5,570 nt of DNA, from the NCBI GenBank assembly GCA_900554975.1, contig USJI01000091.1, positions 1-5,570 on the forward strand. Direction: 5' to 3'. Shown here piece after piece: positions 1 through 5,550 of the stretch. A program made the position numbers and the translations under genes. The stretch is from an uncultured Ruminococcus sp. Lineage in GTDB: Bacteria > Bacillota > Clostridia > Oscillospirales > Ruminococcaceae. The notes under the pieces are model-generated. The model had not been told where the DNA came from. It searched no databases and saw only the letters and a list, made by a program, of their open reading frames with translations. Positions within the stretch are counted from its first letter, which is position 1. Each line of letters starts with the position of its first letter.

Positions 1-10
1 CAATAATGTC

Positions 11-27
11 AGGGAGGAATTTTTTTG
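11..27 (+). promoter_or_regulatory. Ribosome binding site and TTG start of fabH
   Basis: AGGGAGG at 11-17 is a strong Shine-Dalgarno sequence, 7 bases before a TTG codon at 25-27. The choice of TTG is nearly forced. The same frame has a TAA stop at 4-6, and the first in-frame ATG is codon 40, past conserved FabH sequence. Translation from TTG gives the usual FabH beginning (GIKIIGTGGYQP). A run of seven T (20-26) fills the space between the binding site and the start and includes the first two bases of the start codon. Confidence 0.85.
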
Positions 28-1020
28 CTCGGAATTAAAATTATAGGTACAGGCGGTTATCAGCCACAGAAAAAAGTTGTTAATGAGGACTTTACTAAAA
101 TCGTTGATACAAGCGACGAATGGATAAGAACAAGAACCGGTATGTCAGAGCGTTATGTTTCAAACGGCGAACCGACATGGTACATGGGCGCAATGGCTGC
201 AAAGCAGGCAATAGAAACAGCCGGAATTTCTCCTGATGATATCGGAGTTATAATTGATACAAGTGTATCTTCTGATTACTATTCACCTTCAATGTCATGC
301 ATGATTCAGAGAGAAACAAAGGCTTTCAATGCAATGACAATTGACGTGAACTGTGCTTGTGCAGGCTGTGTTTACGCAATAGATATGGCAAAGAGATATT
401 TACAGTCTGATGAAAGCATAAAGTATGCACTTGTGGTTGCAAATGAAAACCTTACAAAGATAACAGACTATACAGACAGAAGCACATGCGTTCTTTTTGG
501 CGATGGTGCGGCAGCTCTTGTAATTGAGCGTGCTGATAATGCACTTTATTCAAGTTATCTCGGTGCGGACGGAACAGGTGCAAAATATCTTTTCGCACGT
601 TCAATTCCGCCGGCAAATGCATTCATGACAGGCGAAGGCCATGTTGATGACGGATTCCCGGAATCCAATTCACATTATCTCTATCAGGACGGAAGAGAAG
701 TTTATAAGTTCGCCACAAAGGCTCTGCCGAATGCAATTACAAAAGCAGCTGAGAAAATCGGTTTTGACTTAAACGACCTTGATGTTATCATTCCTCATCA
801 GGCAAACGTAAGAATCATTGAAACAGCCGCAAAGAATCTGGGCATTTCAATGGATAAATTCATAGTAAATCTTGACAAACACGCCAACACTTCAAGTGCG
901 TCTATTCCGATAGCTCTGGACGAATCAGTAAGAGCCGGCAAAATAAAGCGTGGCGACAAGGTGGGTCTTGTCGGATTCGGTGCAGGACTTACATTCGGTT
1001 CGGTTATTTTTGAGTACTGA
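25..1020 (+). CDS. fabH: Beta-ketoacyl-ACP synthase III (FabH)
   Basis: FabH is the cytoplasmic condensing enzyme that starts FAS II by joining an acyl-CoA primer to malonyl-ACP. The 331 residues match the family length and two-part thiolase fold. The catalytic triad is visible: Cys112 in ACAG, His258 in PHQAN and Asn288 in HANTS. FGDGAAA (158-164) and GFGAGLTFG near the C-terminus are also family motifs. Up to Cys112 the numbering runs level with my memory of E. coli FabH. Three positions look unusual: Ser87 where E. coli has the pocket residue Phe87, extra cysteines at 110 and 115 around the nucleophile, and Gln221 where Met is usual. These may alter primer choice. Translation starts at TTG. 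It is the first gene of the block seen here, but the true operon start may lie to the left. Identity is certain; primer specificity is inference. Confidence 0.96.
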   Translation: MLGIKIIGTGGYQPQKKVVNEDFTKIVDTSDEWIRTRTGMSERYVSNGEPTWYMGAMAAKQAIETAGISPDDIGVIIDTSVSSDYYSPSMSCMIQRETKAFNAMTIDVNCACAGCVYAIDMAKRYLQSDESIKYALVVANENLTKITDYTDRSTCVLFGDGAAALVIERADNALYSSYLGADGTGAKYLFARSIPPANAFMTGEGHVDDGFPESNSHYLYQDGREVYKFATKALPNAITKAAEKIGFDLNDLDVIIPHQANVRIIETAAKNLGISMDKFIVNLDKHANTSSASIPIALDESVRAGKIKRGDKVGLVGFGAGLTFGSVIFEY

Positions 1021-1038
1021 TATTAAACGACACAAAGA

Positions 1039-1056
1039 GAAAGGATGATTGAAATG
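1039..1056 (+). promoter_or_regulatory. Ribosome binding site that sets the fabK start
   Basis: GAAAGGA at 1039-1045 lies 8 bases before the ATG at 1054-1056. An earlier in-frame ATG at 1045 overlaps this purine run, which leaves no spacing. Family homology also begins at the second ATG (MTTRITELLGI, like the start of pneumococcal FabK). The later start is therefore preferred. Confidence 0.75.
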
Positions 1057-1980
1057 ACAACAAGAATTACAGAATTACTTGGTATAAAATATCCTGTAAT
1101 ACAGGGCGGAATGGCATGGATTGCTGAAAGCACTCTTGCTTCTGCTGTTTCAAATGCAGGCGGTCTCGGACTTATCGCAGGTGGTTCGGCTCCTATCGAC
1201 TATCTGCGTGACCAGATAAGAAAAACAAAGGAACTGACTGACAAGCCATTCGGCGTAAACATAATGCTTATGAGCCCTAATGCGGCTGACCTTGCACAGC
1301 TTGTCATTGACGAGAAAGTTCCTGTTGTAACAACCGGTGCTGGAAATCCGGGAAAATTCATGGCGGCATGGAAAGAAGCCGGAGTTAAGGTGATTCCTGT
1401 TGTTCCTTCTGTTGCACTTGCAAAGAGAATGGAAAGATCGGGTGCTGACGCTGTTGTGGCTGAGGGTACTGAATCAGGCGGACATATCGGCGAAAACACA
1501 ACAATGTGTCTTGTTCCTCAGGTTGTGGACGCTGTTGAAATTCCTGTAATTGCGGCCGGCGGTATCGCTGACGGCAGAGGAATTGCGGCTTCATTCATGC
1601 TCGGAGCAGAGGGCGTTCAGATCGGTACAAGATTCCTGGCTTCTGAGGAATGCCAGATCAGTCCTGTTTACAAGCAGCTTGTTGTTGATGCAAAGGATAC
1701 AGACAACGTTGTAACAGGAAGAACAACAGGTCACCCTTGCAGAAACGTAAAGACAAAGTTTTCAAAGAAACTTGCAAGCGGCGAGATGAATGGTTCAATC
1801 ACTCCGGACGAGTTCGAGGAGATAACTCTCGGCTCACTCAGAAAGGCTGTTCAGGACGGCAATCTTGAAGAAGGCTCATTCCTTTGCGGACTTATTGCAG
1901 GTATGGTAAAAGACGTAAAGCCTTGTAAGGAAATTATTGAGGAAATGGTTGCACAGGCTGAAAAGCTGCTCGGCAGATAA
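1054..1980 (+). CDS. fabK: FMN-dependent enoyl-ACP reductase II (FabK)
   Basis: FabK is a cytoplasmic flavoprotein that reduces trans-2-enoyl-ACP with NAD(P)H, the last step of each elongation round. From the ATG at 1054 it has 308 residues, slightly shorter than the roughly 324 of the pneumococcal enzyme. The sequence is a nitronate monooxygenase-type TIM barrel. Visible motifs are IQGGMAW (17-23), KPFGVNIML (64-72), TTGAGNP (93-99), SGGHIG (141-146), the flavin-phosphate loop AAGGIADG (167-174) and GTRF (191-194). His144 falls at the same number as the catalytic-site His144 of Streptococcus pneumoniae FabK. Its place in a FAS cluster separates it from other nitronate monooxygenase relatives. 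FabK is not inhibited by triclosan, so the pathway should be insensitive if no FabI is present elsewhere. An upstream ATG at 1045 would add three residues. The stop codon overlaps the next start by one base. Confidence 0.95.
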   Translation: MTTRITELLGIKYPVIQGGMAWIAESTLASAVSNAGGLGLIAGGSAPIDYLRDQIRKTKELTDKPFGVNIMLMSPNAADLAQLVIDEKVPVVTTGAGNPGKFMAAWKEAGVKVIPVVPSVALAKRMERSGADAVVAEGTESGGHIGENTTMCLVPQVVDAVEIPVIAAGGIADGRGIAASFMLGAEGVQIGTRFLASEECQISPVYKQLVVDAKDTDNVVTGRTTGHPCRNVKTKFSKKLASGEMNGSITPDEFEEITLGSLRKAVQDGNLEEGSFLCGLIAGMVKDVKPCKEIIEEMVAQAEKLLGR

Positions 1981-2615
1981 TGATTATAAAGGACATATAC
2001 AGATACCCTTATGTTTCGGGAGGCAGTGTCGCAGACAGAATGATGAAGGTGATTATTCCTGCACTTCTTCTGCTCGGAGCGGCAATGGTCTTCATGTTCA
2101 TTTCCATGGGGGAGGATTCTGCGGCAAACCGCAATGCAGTTCACAAGGTGACTTCCTTTAAAACGGAAATGTCTGTTCTGGCGGTGTTTGTGATATTTCT
2201 GGCTGACGTTTTGTTTATCAGCATTGCAGGAATAATCCAGTCACGCAGACGTATGCGGAATTTTACCGTATGGGTAAACTGCGGCGAAAAGCTTTATAAT
2301 ATCCGTGCGGAAGTTCCGAGGGGACGTGTAAACGCTCCGGCAGCATCCATGAACAGAATAGTTTCTGCACAGCAGAGGGCAGTGAATTTTCTGAATGACG
2401 GCGAATTTCTTGAACTACTTACCGACGGCGGGGAAGAAAACGGGAATTTTACTGTAACCGATGCAGACGGAGTCAGAATACTGAAAACAGGAAAAAAGGG
2501 TATTAAAATACAGTTTAAGAACGGAATAAAAACATTCGTTTACAGCGAAATCAATGATTATGGTTCGCTGAAAGGTCTTATAGAAAAAAATCAGGATAAA
2601 ACAGGAGGTAAATAA
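1980..2615 (+). CDS. Two-helix membrane protein of unknown function
   Basis: I do not recognise this 211-residue protein. It has a short polar N-terminus (1-23), a hydrophobic helix at about 24-43, a short loop (44-64), a second helix at about 66-87 with Asp76 in its middle, and a hydrophilic C-terminal part (88-211). The basic RRRMR stretch (89-93) right after helix two suggests that both termini are cytoplasmic and only the loop is outside. The C-terminal part alternates short hydrophobic and polar runs and looks like a small beta-rich domain. There is no signal peptide, no lipobox and no GHSxGE motif, so it is not FabD even though it sits where fabD often lies. Its ATG overlaps the fabK stop (TAATG) with no clear ribosome binding site, which suggests translational coupling. 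Its end carries the fabG ribosome binding site. Arg codons are mixed (5 AGA of 13), unlike fabF (8 of 10), suggesting weaker expression. A role in lipid synthesis is only guilt by association. Confidence 0.8.
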   Translation: MIIKDIYRYPYVSGGSVADRMMKVIIPALLLLGAAMVFMFISMGEDSAANRNAVHKVTSFKTEMSVLAVFVIFLADVLFISIAGIIQSRRRMRNFTVWVNCGEKLYNIRAEVPRGRVNAPAASMNRIVSAQQRAVNFLNDGEFLELLTDGGEENGNFTVTDADGVRILKTGKKGIKIQFKNGIKTFVYSEINDYGSLKGLIEKNQDKTGGK

Positions 2616-2618
2616 ATG
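2603..2618 (+). promoter_or_regulatory. fabG ribosome binding site inside the upstream gene
   Basis: A perfect AGGAGG at 2603-2608 lies 7 bases before the fabG ATG (2616-2618). It is built into the final codons of the membrane-protein gene, encoding Thr-Gly-Gly-Lys, and the stop and start abut as TAAATG. Ribosomes finishing the upstream gene cover this site, so the two genes are likely coupled. Independent strong initiation at fabG is also possible. Confidence 0.85.
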
Positions 2619-3350
2619 GCAACAGCTTTGATAACAGGTTCATCAAGAGGTATCGGTGCGGCTATCGCACTCAGACTTGCACAGGACGGTTTTGACATTG
2701 CTCTCAATGACCTTAACGAAAGTATGTTTGAGGGAAATGACATTGTTGAAAAAATCAGGGAAACAGGCGTTAAATGCGAATATTTCTGTGCTGACGTTTC
2801 AGATTACAGCCAGTGTGAGGAAATGGTCGGAAAGGTTAAGGAAACTTTCGGCGGACTTGATGTTCTTGTAAACAATGCAGGTATTACAAAGGACGGACTT
2901 ATGGCGAGAATGTCCGAGGAGCAGTATGATGCTGTTATAAATGTAAACCAGAAGAGCGTTTTCAATATGATGAAACACGCAGGAAAAATTATGATGAAGC
3001 AGAGAAGCGGAAAAATCGTAAACCTTGCATCAGTTGCAGGACTTTACGGAAATCCGGGACAGATAAATTACAGTGCGTCAAAGGCGGCTATAATCGGTAT
3101 GACAAAGACAGTTGCGAAGGAACTCGGTTCAAGAGGTGTAAACGTAAACGCAGTTGCTCCGGGATTTATCAAGACTCCTATGACTGACGCTCTGACAGAA
3201 GAACAGAGAAACGCTATGCTGGGACTTATCGCAATGAAGCGTTACGGACTTCCTGAGGAAATTGCCGGCGTTGTATCATTCCTTGTTTCAAAAGATGCAA
3301 GCTATGTTACAGGTCAGGTTATTGAAATTTCAGGCGGGCTTATGATGTAA
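2616..3350 (+). CDS. fabG: 3-oxoacyl-ACP reductase (FabG)
   Basis: FabG reduces 3-ketoacyl-ACP to 3-hydroxyacyl-ACP in the cytoplasm, usually as a tetramer. The 244 residues are the normal length for this classical short-chain dehydrogenase. The Rossmann motif TGSSRGIG is at 7-14 and NNAG at 86-89. The catalytic tetrad is Asn111, Ser139, Tyr152 and Lys156 (in NYSASK). Arg130 and Arg173 match the positions of the ACP-docking arginines known in E. coli FabG. The C-terminus VTGQVIEISGGLMM is typical. Asp32 sits at the end of the second beta strand, a position that in this superfamily often favours NADH over NADPH, while Arg11 in the glycine loop is common in NADPH users. Cofactor choice is therefore unsettled. 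Many SDR enzymes look alike, but the FAS neighbours and ACP-docking arginines make FabG the firm call. It abuts the preceding membrane-protein gene. Confidence 0.95.
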   Translation: MATALITGSSRGIGAAIALRLAQDGFDIALNDLNESMFEGNDIVEKIRETGVKCEYFCADVSDYSQCEEMVGKVKETFGGLDVLVNNAGITKDGLMARMSEEQYDAVINVNQKSVFNMMKHAGKIMMKQRSGKIVNLASVAGLYGNPGQINYSASKAAIIGMTKTVAKELGSRGVNVNAVAPGFIKTPMTDALTEEQRNAMLGLIAMKRYGLPEEIAGVVSFLVSKDASYVTGQVIEISGGLMM

Positions 3351-3363
3351 AACAGAAACGAAA

Positions 3364-3377
3364 GGGAGCTTAGAATG
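3364..3377 (+). promoter_or_regulatory. Ribosome binding site of fabF
   Basis: GGGAG at 3364-3368 lies 6 bases before the ATG at 3375-3377. The 24-base gap between fabG and fabF holds this site and nothing else that I can recognise: no hairpin and no promoter. This supports continued transcription from fabG into fabF. Confidence 0.75.
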
Positions 3378-4619
3378 AGCAGAAGAGTTGTAGTTACAGG
3401 ACTTGGAACAGTTAATCCGCTTGGAAACAACGTTCATGATTCCTGGGAAAATATAAAGCAGGGCAAATGCGGAATATCAAAGATTGAAAAGTTTGACGCT
3501 TCGGATATCGGTATCCACGTTGCAGGTCAGGTAAAGGACTATGATGCACTTGCCTGCGGAAAAATGGAGAAGAAGGAACTGCGTAATATGCAGCTTTTCG
3601 CACAGTATGCGATATCGGCAACAGCAGAGGCAATAGGCGACTGCGGAACTGATTTTTCCGACATCTCACCTTTTGAAGTGGGGGTTATGATAGGTGTGGG
3701 AATCGGCGGTATCGAGTTTATCGAACAGCAGTATCAGAGAATGCTTGACAGAGGTGCGTCAAAGATTTCACCTTTCTTCGTTCCGATGATGATTGCCAAT
3801 ATGGCAGCAGGAGAAGTTGCCATGAAGTTCGGCTATAAGGGCGACAACTTCTGTACAACAACAGCCTGTGCGTCCGGAACACACGCTGTCGGCGAAGCAT
3901 TCAGAAAGATTAAGGACGGTTATCTTACAGCGGCTGTCTGCGGCGGTACTGAAAGTGCCGTGACAAAGTTCGTTCTTGGCGGATTTTCAACAATGCACGC
4001 ACTTACAAAGTCCGAAGACCCTATGGACGCTTCAAAGCCTTTTGACAAGAACAGAGATGGCTTTGTTCTCGGTGAAGGTTCAGGAATACTCATTCTTGAG
4101 GAATATGAACACGCAAAGGCAAGAGGTGCAAAGATATACGCTGAAATTGCGGGATACGGCGCAACAGGTGACGCATATCATATCACTTCACCTGACCCTG
4201 AGGGTGAAGGTGCGGCAGAGGCTATGAGAAAGGCATATACAGAAGCCGGACTCAGGGCTGAAGATGTGACATATATCAATGCACACGGAACATCAACAGG
4301 ACTTAATGACAAGTATGAAACAGCGGCTATAAAGAAGGCTTTCGGAGATGCCGCAAAGAATGTAAAGATAAATTCAACAAAATCCATGACAGGACATCTT
4401 CTCGGTGCTGCCGGCGGTGTGGAAAGTGTTGTTCTGGCACTTACCATCAAGAATGACTTCATTCACCAGACTATCGGATACAAGACACCTGATGAGGAAT
4501 GCGACCTGGATTACTGTACAGAAGGCAGCATAGAGATGCCTGTAACTGCCGGAATTTCAAATTCTCTCGGATTCGGCGGACACAATGCAACAATATGCAT
4601 GAAAAAGGTAACAGACTAA
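3375..4619 (+). CDS. fabF: Beta-ketoacyl-ACP synthase II (FabF)
   Basis: FabF is the elongation condensing enzyme: it takes an acyl chain from ACP onto a cysteine and extends it by two carbons using malonyl-ACP. The 414 residues match the usual length of about 411-415. The start MSRRVVVTGLG is typical. The Cys-His-His triad is intact: Cys165 in TACASGTH, His304 in NAHGTST and His341 in KSMTGHLLGAAGG, with the conserved Lys336. Phe400 in the GFGGHN loop (399-404) corresponds to the gating Phe400 of E. coli FabF. The family's usual Pro after HGTST is replaced by Gly309, a minor change. Histidines rather than asparagine in the triad exclude a FabH-type enzyme. FabB is not expected in Clostridia, so this may be the only elongating synthase. 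Strong AGA bias (8 of 10 Arg codons) fits high expression. Confidence 0.97.
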   Translation: MSRRVVVTGLGTVNPLGNNVHDSWENIKQGKCGISKIEKFDASDIGIHVAGQVKDYDALACGKMEKKELRNMQLFAQYAISATAEAIGDCGTDFSDISPFEVGVMIGVGIGGIEFIEQQYQRMLDRGASKISPFFVPMMIANMAAGEVAMKFGYKGDNFCTTTACASGTHAVGEAFRKIKDGYLTAAVCGGTESAVTKFVLGGFSTMHALTKSEDPMDASKPFDKNRDGFVLGEGSGILILEEYEHAKARGAKIYAEIAGYGATGDAYHITSPDPEGEGAAEAMRKAYTEAGLRAEDVTYINAHGTSTGLNDKYETAAIKKAFGDAAKNVKINSTKSMTGHLLGAAGGVESVVLALTIKNDFIHQTIGYKTPDEECDLDYCTEGSIEMPVTAGISNSLGFGGHNATICMKKVTD

Positions 4620-4634
4620 GGAGAACATTATATG
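4618..4634 (+). promoter_or_regulatory. accB ribosome binding site overlapping the fabF stop
   Basis: AAGGAG at 4618-4623 begins inside the fabF TAA stop (4617-4619) and lies 8 bases before the accB ATG (4632-4634). Only 12 bases separate the genes, so coupled translation is likely. Confidence 0.75.
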
Positions 4635-5108
4635 AGCGAAAATATGATTGCCTGCAATCTGTCATTTGACGATATAAACAAGCTTGCAGACAAAGTGGAA
4701 AACGGAAAGCTTTCCAAGATAAAGATAAAAAACGGCGATTGTGAAATCGTTATTGAAAAGGAATGCAAGATTGCGGCTGTTCCTGCTGCGGTACAGACTG
4801 CTGCTGTAGCTGCACCAGTTGTTTCACAGCCTGCTGCTGAGGAGGAAGCTCCGGCAGCAGAGGCAGTATCAAGCGGAAATGTAGTCAAAGCACCTATCGT
4901 GGGTACATACTACTCCGCACCTGGCCCTGACAAGCCGCCGTTTGTTGAAGTCGGCAAAAAGGTAAGCAAGGGCGACGTTATAATGATAATTGAGTCAATG
5001 AAGCTGATGAATGAGGTTCAGAGCGAATATGACGGCGTTGTGAAGGAGATTCTGGTAAATAACGGAACAGCTGTGGAATATGACCAGCCTGTTATGATAA
5101 TAGAATAA
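4632..5108 (+). CDS. accB: Biotin carboxyl carrier protein of acetyl-CoA carboxylase (AccB)
   Basis: AccB carries biotin on a lysine and moves the carboxyl group from biotin carboxylase (AccC) to the carboxyltransferase (AccA/AccD), giving malonyl-CoA. The 158 residues have the usual three parts: an N-terminal AccB-specific region (about 1-45), an Ala/Pro/Glu-rich flexible linker (about 47-82) and a C-terminal biotinyl domain (about 83-158). The domain contains [25 protein letters not shown], including the AccB 'thumb' (SAPGPDKPP) that other biotinyl domains lack. The biotinylated residue should be Lys124. Its setting is ESMKLMNEV rather than the common EAMKMMNEI, so Ser122 replaces the usual Ala. 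The C-terminus ends in the typical PVMIIE. The gene sits between fabF and fabZ, as in many Bacillota clusters. Its enzymatic partners are not in this window. Confidence 0.95.
   Translation: MSENMIACNLSFDDINKLADKVENGKLSKIKIKNGDCEIVIEKECKIAAVPAAVQTAAVAAPVVSQPAAEEEAPAAEAVSSGNVVKAPIVGTYYSAPGPDKPPFVEVGKKVSKGDVIMIIESMKLMNEVQSEYDGVVKEILVNNGTAVEYDQPVMIIE
4831..4860 (+). other. Possible hairpin in the accB linker coding region
   Basis: CTGCTGC (4831-4837) can pair with GCAGCAG (4854-4860). Inside that, GGAG (4841-4844) can pair with CTCC (4849-4852) around the four-base loop GAAG. The result is 11 base pairs with a small 3/1 internal loop. The inner stem contains a GGAGG that resembles a ribosome binding site. 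It lies wholly within the Ala/Glu/Pro-rich linker of AccB, where repeated GCT and GCA codons produce such pairing easily, so it may have no function. There is no following T-run, so it is not a terminator. Confidence 0.3.
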
Positions 5109-5121
5109 GGAGAGGAAAATG
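5107..5121 (+). promoter_or_regulatory. fabZ ribosome binding site overlapping the accB stop
   Basis: AAGGAG at 5107-5112 starts within the accB TAA stop (5106-5108) and lies 6 bases before the fabZ ATG (5119-5121). The arrangement repeats the fabF-accB junction and points to coupled translation. Confidence 0.75.
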
Positions 5122-5550
5122 GCTGTATTATATAATAAAGAGCAGATAATGGAAGTTATTCCGCACAGAGATCCGTTTCTTCTTATTGATGAGATAAACG
5201 AGGTTGAGCCGGGTGTTCGTGCGGTTGCAACAAAATATATAAAGGAAGATGATTTCTGGTTTAAGGGACACTTTCCTGAATATCCTGTAACACCGGGAGT
5301 TCTTATGATAGAAATGCTGGCACAGACAGGCTGTTTTGCAATCCTTATGCTTCCTGAAAACAAGGGCAAGCTGGGATTCTTTGCAGGAATCGACAAGGCA
5401 AAGTTTAAAAAGCAGGTTCGTCCGGGAGATGTTTTAAGGCTAGAAACAGAGATTATCAAGATGAGAGGGCCTATTGGAATCGGCAAGGCAATAGCAACAG
5501 TTGACGGTGTAAAGGCAGTAACAGCAGAAATATCATTTGCAATTAAATAA
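5119..5550 (+). CDS. fabZ: 3-hydroxyacyl-ACP dehydratase (FabZ)
   Basis: FabZ removes water from 3-hydroxyacyl-ACP to give trans-2-enoyl-ACP, the substrate of FabK. The 143 residues form a single hotdog fold of normal length. The N-terminal signature [10 protein letters not shown] is at 15-24. Catalytic His51 is in GHFP and Glu65 in MIEMLAQTG, matching His54 and Glu68 of E. coli FabZ. The segment after His51 reads [10 protein letters not shown] where HFPG-P-MPG forms are more common, a mild variation. FabZ is called over FabA because of the [10 protein letters not shown] start and the catalytic Glu rather than Asp. Whether it can also isomerise to a cis-3 product, as FabN does in Enterococcus, cannot be read from sequence alone. 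No separate isomerase gene is seen here. The gene ends 20 bases before the window edge. Confidence 0.96.
   Translation: MAVLYNKEQIMEVIPHRDPFLLIDEINEVEPGVRAVATKYIKEDDFWFKGHFPEYPVTPGVLMIEMLAQTGCFAILMLPENKGKLGFFAGIDKAKFKKQVRPGDVLRLETEIIKMRGPIGIGKAIATVDGVKAVTAEISFAIK

Noticed and set aside
1..24. FapR- or FabT-type operator upstream of fabH
   Set aside because: The 24 bases contain no inverted repeat resembling either site; any promoter or operator would lie to the left of the window.
1045..1053. Earlier ATG for fabK at 1045
   Set aside because: The ATG overlaps the Shine-Dalgarno sequence and adds three residues that FabK relatives lack; the ATG at 1054 has correct spacing.
2018..2042. GGGAGG followed by an ATG at 2040 as an alternative start for the membrane protein
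   Set aside because: The spacing is 16 bases, too long for efficient initiation, and the longer reading from 1980 is in frame and overlaps the fabK stop in a typical coupled arrangement. It remains a weak alternative.
1851..2161. Overlapping open frames on both strands at the fabK/membrane-protein junction
   Set aside because: They run across the ends of genes with clear coding character, resemble no protein family, and have no start signals.
2475..2540. AT-rich stretch near the end of the membrane-protein gene as an internal promoter for fabG
   Set aside because: A TATTAAAAT-like element is present but I find no convincing -35 box at the right distance, and the region is fully explained as Lys/Ile-rich coding sequence.
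4628..4888. Alanine- and serine-rich open frame on the - strand opposite accB
   Set aside because: Its low-complexity composition mirrors the Ala-rich AccB linker read in reverse; no independent evidence supports it.
4995..5486. 163-codon open frame on the - strand opposite accB and fabZ
   Set aside because: It lies antisense to two well-conserved genes, has no ribosome binding site or recognisable domain, and is explained by the codon pattern of the + strand.
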